Assembly: GCF_001428005.1 (NCBI RefSeq)
Contig: NZ_LMSB01000008.1
Location: forward strand, 139,782 to 193,568
Source: Arthrobacter sp. Soil736
GTDB lineage: Bacteria > Actinomycetota > Actinomycetes > Actinomycetales > Micrococcaceae
DNA: 53,787 nucleotides
Reading direction: 5' to 3'
This document shows positions 24,444 to 32,872 of the stretch, piece by piece. The number at the start of each line of letters is the position of its first letter. Within the stretch, counting starts at the first letter, position 1. The notes beneath the pieces are model-generated. The model did no database searches, was not told the DNA's origin, and was given only the letters and a program-made list of their open reading frames with translations. A program made the position numbers and the translations under genes.

Positions 24444-26918
24444 CTACCGCACTTGTTGGGCAGGTTCCCGCCCGTGAGGGCCGGCCGGAAGGGCAGCGAG
24501 CCATACCGGGATGCTCTCCGCGGCTATCGGTTTGCTCCACAGATAGCCTTGGGCGTGGCGGACGCCCAGGCGCCGGAGTTCGGTGAGCTGGTCCGCGGTT
24601 TCCACGCCTTCGGCAACGACGTCGAGATTCAGGCTGCCGGCCATGCCCATGACGAGTTCGATAATCGTCGCACCGTGAGGGTCGCTGCCGAGCTCTTCTA
24701 CGAAGCTGCGGTCGATTTTCAGGGTCCGGGCCGAGAGCCACTTGAGGTAGCTCAGGGATGAGTACCCGGTGCCGAAGTCATCGATGGAAAGTCCCACACC
24801 CAGACGGGAGAGCCGTCGCAGGGTTTCTTTGGGCAGATCGGGCTGATCCATGAGTACAGTTTCGGTAATTTCCAAGTGGACAGCGGCTGGACCGATGCCG
24901 GAGCTGAGCATTGCTGCTTCCACGACGTCCGGGAAGTCGCCCGCCACGAACTGTCGCCCCGAGATGTTCACTGCCGCCGAAAGGTTTTCCGCCCCGGGAA
25001 GCCGGCTTCGCCACTGCTGCACCTGGCGCAGGGCTTCATGGAGAACCCAGCTGCCGATAGGAAGGATAAGGCCCGTTTCCTCGGCGATGGGAATGAACGT
25101 GTCGGGCATGATCACGCCGTGTTCGTGATGGTGCCACCGCAGCAGCGCCTCAAAGCCGACGGGGCATTCGGTGGTGATGTCAATGATTGGCTGGTAATTC
25201 AGGGAAAGCTCTCCGCGGTCCAGGGCCAGCCTCAGGTCAGATTCCAGATCTAGCCGGCCCGCGGCCCGGCCCGTCAGGCGCGCGTCATGAACGGCCGAGG
25301 AATCGCCTCCAGCGGATTTGGCGCGGTACATGGCAGCATCTGCACCGCTGAGCATCGTCTCGGCGGTGTCATCAGGGCCCGCCAGTGCGATGCCGATGCT
25401 GACGTTCAGGTAGACCTTGCGCCCGTCGACTTCAAAGGGGTGGCGGGTGGCGTCCCTGATCCGTTCGGCCAACGCCTTGGCTCCACCTCTGAGCAGGTTC
25501 TCGCAGACCACGACGAATTCATCGCCTCCGAACCGGGCGACTGTATCGCCGGCCCTGACGGCGGTCCTCAGCCGCTCCCCCATGAGAACCAGAATTGTGT
25601 CACCGGCTCCATGGCCGATCCCGTCGTTGATTAGCTTGAACCGGTCGACGTCTACGAACATCACCACGGGTCGGCAGGCCCGGTCAAGGCAGCCCTGGAG
25701 CACTTCGGTGATCATGTAGCGGTTCGGCAGGCCGGTCAGGGCGTCGTGGCGGGCCTGCCACTCCAGAACCTGTTCGGCGTTCTTACGTTCGGTGACGTCC
25801 AGGACTGTGTCCAGGAACCTAACGGGTTTCCCGTCCGGGCCGTCGACGCTCCGGACCCGTGAATGCAGCCATCGTTGCTCCCCGTCGGGCCGGATAATCC
25901 GGTATTCGAAATCCGCGAATCCCTGTCCGTCCTCCAGGCTCTTCCATACCTGACGGACCAGATCGCGGTCCTGCACATGCGTCAACTCAAGCATCGAATC
26001 CCTGGCCGCGGGGGTACCGGCTGCCACACCCAGAATGCGGGCGAACTCCTCCGAGTGCCAGGTCTCCCCGGTCGCGACCGTGTATTCGACACTTCCGACA
26101 TGGGCCATCTCCTGAGCCGCCAGAAGCCGCTCCCGCTCGGCGGCGGCCGCTGCTTTCAGCCGCTGGATCTCGGTGATGTCCCTGGCGATGGCAGACGCTC
26201 CGACCTGTGCGCCGTCTTGGCCATAGACAGGGGACACGGTCAGCTCAACGTCGATCACCGACCCGTCCTTGCAGCGCCACCGCGCTTCCACTCCGGTCGC
26301 GAACATCCTGGTTCCTATGCGCGCGGTAAGTTCCTGGTCGTGGTCCGCCGCGTCACGGGTGGTCAGCAGGCGATAGCTCTGCCCGACAGCTTCCCGGGCA
26401 CTCCAGCCGAACATCCTGGTAGCGGCTGCGTTCCAACTGGCAATCTTCCCGGTCAGGTCGGCGCCGATGATCGCGTCCCCGGAGGATTCCACCATGGCTG
26501 AGAGCCGGCGCAGAATGGCCTCGCTATGTTTCCGGTCGGTGATGTCCTTGGAGATCGCTACGACGGCGACGGGCACCGTGTGCCGGCCGCGGATCGGGCT
26601 GACCGTGGCATGGACCGGGAACTCCCTCCCGGTCCGGTGGTGCATCCAGAGCTCGCCGGCCCAGTCCCGGCCGTGGGCGAGTCTGTCTGCTATCTCCTGA
26701 TCGGTGGCATCCTGCCCCGGGCCGTCAGCGCCGCCCATGATTCCGAGATCCGTGATCTTCATCCCCAAAGCCTGGGCCAGGCTGAACCCGTACAACCGCT
26801 CAGAGGCGCGGTTCCAGTACGTGACCCGCCACTCACTGTCCATCCCGATGACCGATTGTCCGATGTCATCGAGCAGCAGCGACTGCATGACCAGATCATC
26901 ATGGTGTTCCTCAGCCAT
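24444..26918 (-). CDS. PAS-PAS-PAS-GGDEF-EAL cyclic-di-GMP enzyme
   Basis: 824 residues, cytosolic (no membrane segment). Three PAS/PAC modules lie at about 12-130, 135-255 and 262-378 (PAC ends marked by ISKDITDRK, IARDITEI, VLDVTERK). The GGDEF domain has an intact ARFGGDEF at 462-468. The EAL domain begins near 565 with FEALLRW at 589, an intact DDFGTGYSS, KIDRSFV and AEGVETADQL. Both cyclase and phosphodiesterase motifs look functional, so the net direction is probably set by ligands on the PAS domains. It forms a signalling neighbourhood with the EAL-like, HPt-like and CheY-like genes. Confidence 0.95.
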   Translation of the reverse strand: MAEEHHDDLVMQSLLLDDIGQSVIGMDSEWRVTYWNRASERLYGFSLAQALGMKITDLGIMGGADGPGQDATDQEIADRLAHGRDWAGELWMHHRTGREFPVHATVSPIRGRHTVPVAVVAISKDITDRKHSEAILRRLSAMVESSGDAIIGADLTGKIASWNAAATRMFGWSAREAVGQSYRLLTTRDAADHDQELTARIGTRMFATGVEARWRCKDGSVIDVELTVSPVYGQDGAQVGASAIARDITEIQRLKAAAAAERERLLAAQEMAHVGSVEYTVATGETWHSEEFARILGVAAGTPAARDSMLELTHVQDRDLVRQVWKSLEDGQGFADFEYRIIRPDGEQRWLHSRVRSVDGPDGKPVRFLDTVLDVTERKNAEQVLEWQARHDALTGLPNRYMITEVLQGCLDRACRPVVMFVDVDRFKLINDGIGHGAGDTILVLMGERLRTAVRAGDTVARFGGDEFVVVCENLLRGGAKALAERIRDATRHPFEVDGRKVYLNVSIGIALAGPDDTAETMLSGADAAMYRAKSAGGDSSAVHDARLTGRAAGRLDLESDLRLALDRGELSLNYQPIIDITTECPVGFEALLRWHHHEHGVIMPDTFIPIAEETGLILPIGSWVLHEALRQVQQWRSRLPGAENLSAAVNISGRQFVAGDFPDVVEAAMLSSGIGPAAVHLEITETVLMDQPDLPKETLRRLSRLGVGLSIDDFGTGYSSLSYLKWLSARTLKIDRSFVEELGSDPHGATIIELVMGMAGSLNLDVVAEGVETADQLTELRRLGVRHAQGYLWSKPIAAESIPVWLAALPAGPHGREPAQQVR

Positions 26919-27246
26919 TGGTCCCCCAACCGCGTCCGAGAGTAATGACTCTCATCTCCACGCCGGCGACCTCAGGCTGAAGCACCGTCTTGAGCTTGTA
27001 GCCTAGCCGCGCGTGACAGCCTCGGCCATAGAAGGGGTGCACTTTTTCGGACAGGACCTCAACCCTCCCGCACTTCCCGCAGCGAAACGACCAACCCTCC
27101 CGCACTTCCCGCAGCGAAACGACCAACCCTCTCGCACTTCCCGCAGCAAAACGACCAACCCTCCCGCACTTCCCGGAGCGAAACGACGAACCCTCCCGCA
27201 CATTGCGTGCGGGAGGGCCACATCGCGTGCGGGAGGGTGCAGGACG
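26919..27246. other. Gene-free stretch holding a repeat array and the GGDEF-EAL promoter
   Basis: From 26919 to about 27060 lies ordinary sequence upstream of the leftward GGDEF-EAL gene, which must hold its promoter; no convincing -10/-35 is seen. 27061-27240 is the 32-bp repeat array described separately. The longer ORFs here are built from the repeat itself and are not credible genes. Confidence 0.6.
27061..27240. repeat. 32-bp tandem repeat array (variant subfamily) behind the phosphodiesterase gene
   Basis: Units start at 27061, 27093, 27125, 27157 and 27189. Consensus AACCCTCCCGCACTTCCCGC then AGCGAAACGACC. The fifth unit is cut short and runs into two inverted copies GTGCGGGAGGG, so ACCCTCCCGCAC-attgc-GTGCGGGAGGG forms a hairpin next to the phosphodiesterase stop. 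The period is exactly that of the arrays at 0.7, 2.7 and 29 kb. The core (CCTCYCDCACTTCCYGY) is related, but the half between cores differs. Confidence 0.92.
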
Positions 27247-28095
27247 CTACTGCCCGCGGGCGCCCAGGAACTTGTCCAGCGCGGGAAGGTCGTCCGTGTT
27301 GATGTGGTCAACGCCGGCGTTGTGTAGCTCGGTCCACATGGCGTCGCGTGCCGGTCCCGACTGGTCCGGCGTGGCCCAGAAGCGTACGCGGTAGCCCTTG
27401 GCGTGGGCGGTTTCCACGTAGGCGCGCAGCTTGGTCCGTTCGGTCTCCGGCATCGGGCCGACGCCCTGCCAGGTGAACAGCTTGGTCCAGTTGTCGCTGA
27501 CCAGCGGCATCAGTCCGGCCGGCATGCCGGAGGCGAGGTCGGCCGAGCGGCCGTCGAAGAATCCGTACCGCTTGGCCTGGGCCTTCATCGTGGCCAGCGG
27601 GCGGTTGCCGCTGACGACGGCGGTGACCGGTCCTGTGGACACCTTTCCATTGGCGAACCGGCTCATGAGGGCCGGGTGCTGCGCCAGTGCCTTCTCCACC
27701 GCGGCGTACGTGGGCTCGCCGTCACTCTTGATGTCGATCAGCAGCTGCAGGCTGCCGTCCCAGCCGGGGTAGACGCTGTGGCCGTCCCGCCGTACCAGCT
27801 CGTCCAGCGGGTCGAGGTACAGGCTCTCCAGGGTGACGCCGGCCTTGGCATCCACGAGGTCGTGCGCAACGCGGAGCTCGCCGTCCACCAGCCAGACGTC
27901 CGCCTCCACGCTGGTGAAGCCGTGCTCCAGCGCGTCCAGCAGCGGACGGTCATGCTCGTAGTCGTTGTGGGCGTGGGCTGCGGCGTGCGGCTGCCCCAGG
28001 ACGACGTCGGACGCCGGCCCCGCCGAGGACGGGGCGGCAATTCCGGCCAGGGCCGTGAGGGCAACGAGTGCGGTGACGGTGCTTTTGATCAGCAC
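27247..28095 (-). CDS. Secreted glycerophosphodiesterase/PI-PLC-like protein
   Basis: About 282 residues from the GTG at 28095, chosen because AAGGAG lies 6 nt upstream and it places a signal peptide at the N terminus (LIKSTVTALVALTALAGIAA, cut near SSA/GPA). The TIM-barrel PLC-like phosphodiesterase signature is present: AHAHNDYEHDRPLLDALEHG, SVEADVWLVDGELRVAHD and LLIDIKSDG. C-terminal strands include YRVRFWATPD and GVDHINTDDL. Family members hydrolyse phosphodiesters of lipids or teichoic-acid-type polymers. The exact substrate is unknown. The stop lies 7 nt from a hairpin/repeat array. Confidence 0.88.
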   Translation of the reverse strand: MLIKSTVTALVALTALAGIAAPSSAGPASDVVLGQPHAAAHAHNDYEHDRPLLDALEHGFTSVEADVWLVDGELRVAHDLVDAKAGVTLESLYLDPLDELVRRDGHSVYPGWDGSLQLLIDIKSDGEPTYAAVEKALAQHPALMSRFANGKVSTGPVTAVVSGNRPLATMKAQAKRYGFFDGRSADLASGMPAGLMPLVSDNWTKLFTWQGVGPMPETERTKLRAYVETAHAKGYRVRFWATPDQSGPARDAMWTELHNAGVDHINTDDLPALDKFLGARGQ

Positions 28096-28254
28096 AGGGT
28101 TCTCCTTCAGTGCGGGATGGGTCCGCCGCCTGCCTCCCGGATGGGAAGGCCCGACGGCGTGCCCCACCACACTGCCCTCCGGCAGCTAACGCTTCCCCAC
28201 CGGAGACTGGCGCCCCGGTGAACAGGACATGTCGCGAGCTTTCGGCCACAAAAA

Positions 28255-28281
28255 TGCCCCGGACCTGAATGGTCCGGGGCA
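28255..28281 (-). terminator. Rho-independent terminator (leftward)
   Basis: TGCCCCGGACC (28255-28265), loop TGAAT, GGTCCGGGGCA (28271-28281) form an 11-bp GC-rich stem. On the minus strand it is followed by TTTTTGTGG. It lies 14 nt after the stop of the small leftward gene at 28296. Confidence 0.85.
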
Positions 28282-28295
28282 CTCGTGGCCACCTG

Positions 28296-28571
28296 TTACC
28301 GCTCGATGCAGACGGTGAGATCCACGTGGATGTCATCGTCGGCGACAAGGCGGTCCTGGAGGTAACGGGCAAGGCTCGCGTCGGTGGCAGTGTGAACGCT
28401 TTTCGGGACCGCTCCGCGCAACAGCGCCTGGGTGTCGGTGGACTTGACCACGTCCAGCGGCGCCCACCCACGATGGCCGGAGGTGAGACGTTCTATGTCG
28501 GTGCGGAAGGAGCGCTTGTGGTCCTCGCGGACGGTGGCGCGCAGATTGAACGGGATAAAAACGGTGGGCAA
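28296..28571 (-). CDS. Small hypothetical protein (TTG start)
   Basis: About 91 residues if translation begins at TTG 28571, which has AAAGGA 5 nt upstream and gives PTVFIPFNLRATVREDHKR. The protein is mixed alpha/beta with many charged residues and no signal peptide or membrane segment. I do not recognise the family. Support for reality comes from the strong terminator directly behind the stop. The open frame continues upstream to 28796, but that part looks like a decayed dehydrogenase end and is treated separately. Confidence 0.55.
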   Translation of the reverse strand: MPTVFIPFNLRATVREDHKRSFRTDIERLTSGHRGWAPLDVVKSTDTQALLRGAVPKSVHTATDASLARYLQDRLVADDDIHVDLTVCIER

Positions 28572-28991
28572 AGCGGTCCTTTCAGGAGGCAGCCGATCGT
28601 CGACGCCCCAGTTAGAACAAGGACCTGCCGGTGCTGGGTATTCCTTTGAAGCAGGTAACGAGTCCGAAGTCACGCCGCCGTCGATCAAGACGTCGGACCC
28701 GGCGATGAAGGTTGGGGTGCCGCCGCTGTCCTGGACCCGACCGGCACGTGGCTGGCCCACCCCACACCGGGACGCCGTCTGCGCTCGGCGAGACAATCCT
28801 GGCCACCGGATCAGCCTTGTCAGCGACGCGCACGCATCGTCGCAGCGGCTGGGCTCGTCCTCGCCGCCGCTATTTCCCGGCTGATGCTGCCGCCCCTCGG
28901 AGCATCACTGCTCGTAGCCGTCGTCCTCGGCGTTCTGGTTGGTGTGGTCGTCAGGCGCGAGCCCGTTCAGAGCGAGCATCCCGCAGGAAGC
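28572..28991. other. Intergenic stretch with possible gene remnants
   Basis: About 420 bp between the small leftward gene and the repeat array behind the permease gene. On the minus strand it holds a fragment resembling the C terminus of a short-chain dehydrogenase. On the plus strand it holds an open frame ending at 29003 whose product is strongly hydrophobic (AAGLVLAAAISRLMLPP then LLVAVVLGVLVGVVV). Neither has a convincing start and full domain, so decayed coding DNA is the most likely reading. Confidence 0.4.
28644..28727 (-). pseudogene. Remnant of a short-chain dehydrogenase/reductase C terminus
   Basis: The minus-strand frame reads GGTPTFIAGSDVLIDGGVTS, matching the typical SDR ending (sFITGxdxxVDGGvt). 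The preceding NAD-binding region is absent from all frames upstream, so only a fragment remains. It is in frame with, but probably separate from, the small gene at 28296-28571. Confidence 0.4.
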
Positions 28992-29108
28992 GACAGGAAG
29001 TGAGAGAGCGTCGGGAAGGAAGCGACGGGAAGTGAGAGAGGGTCGGGGAAAAGGCGACGGGAAGTGAGAGAGCGTCAGGAAGGACGCGACGGGAAGTGAG
29101 AGAGCGTC
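28992..29108 (-). repeat. 32-bp tandem repeat array behind the permease gene
   Basis: Four units start at about 28992, 29024, 29056 and 29088. Core GACGGGAAGTGAGAGAGCGT, the rest of each unit variable (for example CGGGAAGGAAGC). All copies are in one orientation. On the permease coding strand they read ACGCTCTCTCACTTCCCGTC and start 11 nt after its stop codon. Confidence 0.92.
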
Positions 29109-29118
29109 GGGTTGCGGG

Positions 29119-31098
29119 TCAGCCCACGTGGATGCGCGGGCGGCGCTCGCGGTCCGGTTCGTTTTCGCGGATGATTTCGCGGACCACGGGAGCCGTGTCC
29201 CCGCGGCCCAGGAGCAGGTACCGCATGAGGTGGGCCAGCGGGTTTCCCTCCGCCCATTCGAAGTACGCGTGGGGAATGACCCCCGTGCCGTCGCGCAGGG
29301 CAAGGAGGGTCGCGGCGATCGCGTTGGGCGCGGCCGGGCTCTTCGCGCGGAGGACGCGGTGGCCGTCCACCTCAACGCCCTTGACCTCCAGGACGTCGCT
29401 GAATTCTGACGGGTCCGTGACGACGATTTCCAGGAACATTACGTCCGCGGTCCCCGGCACCGGGTTCATGCCGCGCTGCTCCGCTTCCTTCGCGGCGTAC
29501 TCCGCGGCGTCCCCGTCCTGCACCCGGTTGGCGATGAGGTTTATCCGCCCGTCGAACTCAAGCGTGTCGGTGACGAAGCGGCGGGCGTTATCGTCGAATT
29601 CGATCCGGTGCACGCGCAGCTCCGTGGTCCGGCTGATCCGGGAGACCAGCGAAATCACGACGATGCCCAGGATGAAGAACCCTGAGATGGCCAGGCCGTC
29701 CGGTTTTTCGATCACGTTCGCCGCCAGGGCATACAGCAGGATGAGTGTCAGGACGGAGAAACCGACGGCGGCACGTTGCCGCTTGTGACGCGCCGCGGAA
29801 ATGCTGACGGCCAGGGCGCCGGAGACCATCATGGCCAGGATGCCGGTGGCGTAGGCGCCGGCCTGGGCGTTGACGTCGGCCTTGAAGCCGATGGTGATCA
29901 GGATGCTGATGGCCGTGTACACCAGGACCACCGGACGTACCGCCCGGGTCCAGTCCGGCGCCATGCCGTAGGACGGCAGGTACCGGGGCACAATGTTGAT
30001 CAGCCCGGCCATCGCCGAGGCCCCCGCGAACCACAGGATCAGGATGCTGCTGACGTCGTAGACGGAGCCGAAGCCGTTGCCGAGCCGTTCATGGGCCAGG
30101 TACGCCAGCGCCCGGCCGTTGGCTTCGCCGCCCGCCTGGAATGCCTCGGCCGGGATCAGGACGGTGGTCACGAAGCTGCTGCCGATCAGGTACACGCTCA
30201 TGATCACCGCGGCCGTGGTCAGGAGCTTGCGGGTGTTCCGGATCCGGTTCTGCAGCATCTCCTCCGGCGTGGCCCCCGAGGCCGAAACCAGGGGCATCAT
30301 GCTGACCCCCGTCTCGAAGCCGGAGAGCCCCAGGACCAGCAGCGGGAACGCCAGGATGGCGGGCCCGGCGATGCTGCCGAGTCCGCCGTACGAGGTGAGT
30401 GCAGCGGTCCAGTCGGACAGCGCACCCGGCTGCGTGACGGCGTCGTAAATTCCCGTGCCGATGATGACGGCGTTCAGCAGCAGGAAGACGCCCACCAGCG
30501 GAATGGCGACGGCCACCGCCTCGGAGAAGCCGAGCAGGAAGACGCCGCCCAGGATCAGCAGGAGCAGCACCGTAATGAGGACCGCCTGGCCCTCCAGGAA
30601 CGGCGGAAGGTAGGGGTTCTCCAGCATGTGGACCGTGGCGTCCGCGGCGGAGAGGGTGATGGTGATGATCCAGGATGTGGCCACGAACCCGAGCAGGATG
30701 AGCACAAAGAGCTTGCCCCGCCAGAACGGCAGCAGTTTTTCCAGCATGGCCACCGATCCCTGCCCGTGCGGGCTCTCCTGCGCCACCCGCCGGTACATCG
30801 GCAGCATGCCCAACAGCGTCAGGGCCACGATCAGCAACGTGGCCAGCGGGGAAAGCGCGCCGGCCGCGAGAGCCGCAATGCCGGGCAGGTAGGACAGCGT
30901 CGAGAAGTAGTCCACGCCGGTCAGGCACATGACCTTCCACCAGGGCTGCTGGTGCGCCCCGGCCTCGGCCACTTCCGGCCCCACCGGCTGGTGCACCTTG
31001 TGCTCCAGCAGCCACAGCGTCAGGGGGGTGCCTGGGCCAGTTTCCTGCTCCGGATTGGGCACGCTGGCGGGAACGGAATACTGGGCGGGTGCGGTCAT
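29119..31098 (-). CDS. APC-superfamily permease, KUP-like potassium/amino-acid transporter
   Basis: 659 residues: a cytosolic N terminus of about 50, about 12 membrane helices ([20 protein letters not shown] in helix 1), and a hydrophilic C-terminal domain of about 170 residues ([20 protein letters not shown]...). Large APC proteins with such a C-terminal domain are often annotated as amino-acid permeases or KUP-type potassium transporters. The adjoining 30-residue membrane protein and the divergent trkH-trkA pair favour a potassium role. Substrate assignment is inference. Confidence 0.85.
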   Translation of the reverse strand: MTAPAQYSVPASVPNPEQETGPGTPLTLWLLEHKVHQPVGPEVAEAGAHQQPWWKVMCLTGVDYFSTLSYLPGIAALAAGALSPLATLLIVALTLLGMLPMYRRVAQESPHGQGSVAMLEKLLPFWRGKLFVLILLGFVATSWIITITLSAADATVHMLENPYLPPFLEGQAVLITVLLLLILGGVFLLGFSEAVAVAIPLVGVFLLLNAVIIGTGIYDAVTQPGALSDWTAALTSYGGLGSIAGPAILAFPLLVLGLSGFETGVSMMPLVSASGATPEEMLQNRIRNTRKLLTTAAVIMSVYLIGSSFVTTVLIPAEAFQAGGEANGRALAYLAHERLGNGFGSVYDVSSILILWFAGASAMAGLINIVPRYLPSYGMAPDWTRAVRPVVLVYTAISILITIGFKADVNAQAGAYATGILAMMVSGALAVSISAARHKRQRAAVGFSVLTLILLYALAANVIEKPDGLAISGFFILGIVVISLVSRISRTTELRVHRIEFDDNARRFVTDTLEFDGRINLIANRVQDGDAAEYAAKEAEQRGMNPVPGTADVMFLEIVVTDPSEFSDVLEVKGVEVDGHRVLRAKSPAAPNAIAATLLALRDGTGVIPHAYFEWAEGNPLAHLMRYLLLGRGDTAPVVREIIRENEPDRERRPRIHVG

Positions 31099-31159
31099 GA
31101 ATGGTCTTTCTGGGGTTCCGGGTGCATCGGTTCAGGCTCGGACGGGGCGACGGCGGGGG

Positions 31160-31252
31160 CTACTTGGTTGCCCTAATGAACCGGTAGATCATGTAGCCCG
31201 TTACGGCGCAGCCCAGAATCAGCAGGAGCCAGGGGGCGGAATCAGCGAGCAT
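31160..31252 (-). CDS. 30-residue membrane peptide upstream of the permease
   Basis: ATG 31252 has GGAGG 6 nt upstream. The product (MLADSAPWLLLILGCAVTGY plus MIYRFIRATK) is a single hydrophobic helix with a basic cytoplasmic end. It resembles KdpF-type one-helix accessory peptides of potassium transporters in size and topology, though without clear sequence identity. It lies 61 bp upstream of the permease gene on the same strand and is probably co-transcribed. Confidence 0.65.
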   Translation of the reverse strand: MLADSAPWLLLILGCAVTGYMIYRFIRATK

Positions 31253-31432
31253 GGCCCGCCTCCGCTTGCGCGCTTCTGGTGGCCACGGGGTCCTTCGATT
31301 CGAATGGAAAGTTTGCTGATGACCACGGGAGCCTAGCACCGGGCACTTCGCGCGGCAGGCCGGGACCCGCGATCTTAACGCTTTCTTAACGCCCTCGTTC
31401 AGGCAGTCCCCGGCGGATACTGCGGTGGTAGC

Positions 31433-32872
31433 GTGACGCGTATGCGCGACGTTGCGGGTTCCAAAGGGCGGCAGGACGCCTCCGGTGGAGTCCGCCACGG
31501 CCATTGGCACCGGGCGTCGAAGGCGTTTCCGGCCATCCTGAACATTCTTGCGCCGCAGCACCCCGCCCAGGTGATCGTGCTCGGCTTCGCGGCGGCGGTT
31601 GCCGCGGGAACCCTGCTGCTGATGCTGCCGGCAGCGCGGAACGGGCCGGAGGGCGCCCCCTTCCTGGATGCCCTGTTCACCTCCACCTCATCGGTCTGCG
31701 TCACTGGCCTGATTACCGTTGATACGCCGGTGTACTGGAGCGGCTTCGGCAAGGCCGTAATTCTGGCCCTGATCCAGGTGGGCGGATTCGGCGTGATGTC
31801 GTTCGGCACCCTGCTCGGCGTGCTCATGGCCCGCCGGCTGGGCCTCCGTTCGCGCCTCTCGGCGGCGGCCGAAACCAAGAGCACCGGCTTCGGCGATGTC
31901 CGCCGGGTGCTGCTGGGCGTACTCGCCATCAGCCTGACCGTCGAGATTATCCTCGCCGGGATGCTCGCGGCCCGGTTCGCGGCCGGGTACGGGTACCCGC
32001 CGGACCGGGCGCTCTGGCACGGCGTCTTCCACTCTGTGTCCTCGTTTAATAACGCCGGCTTTGCCCTGTACTCGGACAACCTCATCGGGTTCGCCGGGGA
32101 CCCCTGGATCTGCCTGCCCATCGCCGCGGCGGTGATCATCGGCGGGCTCGGGTTCCCGGTGCTGTTCGAACTCGGCCGGCAGTACCGCAAGCCCATCCAC
32201 TGGAGCATGAACACCAAGCTGGTCCTGGTGGGCACCGCGGTGCTCCTCGCCGGCGGCACCGTCTTCCTCACCGCCGTCGAATGGTCCAACCCCGCAACGC
32301 TGGGAGCCCTCAGGCCCGGCGAGCGCGTCCTTGCCGGATTCTTCCAGTCGGTCATCACGCGCACGGCCGGATTCAACAGCATCGACATCGGCCAGATGTA
32401 CCCCGTGTCCTGGATGGGAATGGACATCCTGATGTTCATCGGCGGCGGTCCGGCCGGCACCGCGGGCGGCCTGAAAATCACCACGTTCGGCGTGCTGTTC
32501 TTCATCCTGGCCACGGAGCTCCAGGGCGGGACGGCCGTGAACATCTTCGGCAAGCGCCTCTCACGGGCAGTGCACCGGCAGGCCATCACCGTGGTCCTGC
32601 TGGCCATCGCCCTGGTGGTGGGCTCCACCATGTTCCTGATGCTCATCACGGACTTCGGGCAGGAACGGATCCTGTTTGAAGTCGTTTCGGCGTTTGCCAC
32701 GGTGGGGCTCTCCACCGGGATCACCGCGGCCATGCCGCCGGCCGGCCAGGTGGTGCTGATCCTGCTGATGTTCATCGGGCGCCTCGGCCCGGTCACCCTG
32801 GGCGCCGCGCTGGCACTGCGCGAACGCCCCCCGCTCTACGAATACCCGAAGGAAAGGCCCCTCATTGGCTAA
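31433..32872 (+). CDS. trkH: TrkH/KtrB-type potassium uptake channel subunit
   Basis: 479 residues, membrane channel with four M1-P-M2 repeats. Selectivity-filter-like loops are seen in STSSVCVTGLITV, VSSFNNAGFALYS, VITRTAGFNSIDIG and ATVGLSTGITAAM, with Gly in each. GGGPAGTAGGLKITTFG is the family signature between repeats 3 and 4. GTG 31433 is used; ATG 31442 is an alternative. It overlaps the trkA start by 8 bp. It works with the cytosolic RCK subunit encoded next and is divergent from the permease operon across about 180 bp. Confidence 0.95.
   Translation: MTRMRDVAGSKGRQDASGGVRHGHWHRASKAFPAILNILAPQHPAQVIVLGFAAAVAAGTLLLMLPAARNGPEGAPFLDALFTSTSSVCVTGLITVDTPVYWSGFGKAVILALIQVGGFGVMSFGTLLGVLMARRLGLRSRLSAAAETKSTGFGDVRRVLLGVLAISLTVEIILAGMLAARFAAGYGYPPDRALWHGVFHSVSSFNNAGFALYSDNLIGFAGDPWICLPIAAAVIIGGLGFPVLFELGRQYRKPIHWSMNTKLVLVGTAVLLAGGTVFLTAVEWSNPATLGALRPGERVLAGFFQSVITRTAGFNSIDIGQMYPVSWMGMDILMFIGGGPAGTAGGLKITTFGVLFFILATELQGGTAVNIFGKRLSRAVHRQAITVVLLAIALVVGSTMFLMLITDFGQERILFEVVSAFATVGLSTGITAAMPPAGQVVLILLMFIGRLGPVTLGAALALRERPPLYEYPKERPLIG

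Noticed and set aside
27061..27240. CRISPR array
   Set aside because: The 32-bp units are contiguous without unique spacers, and no cas genes are present.
31399..32796. 465-codon minus-strand open frame
   Set aside because: Antisense to trkH, which carries clear channel motifs.
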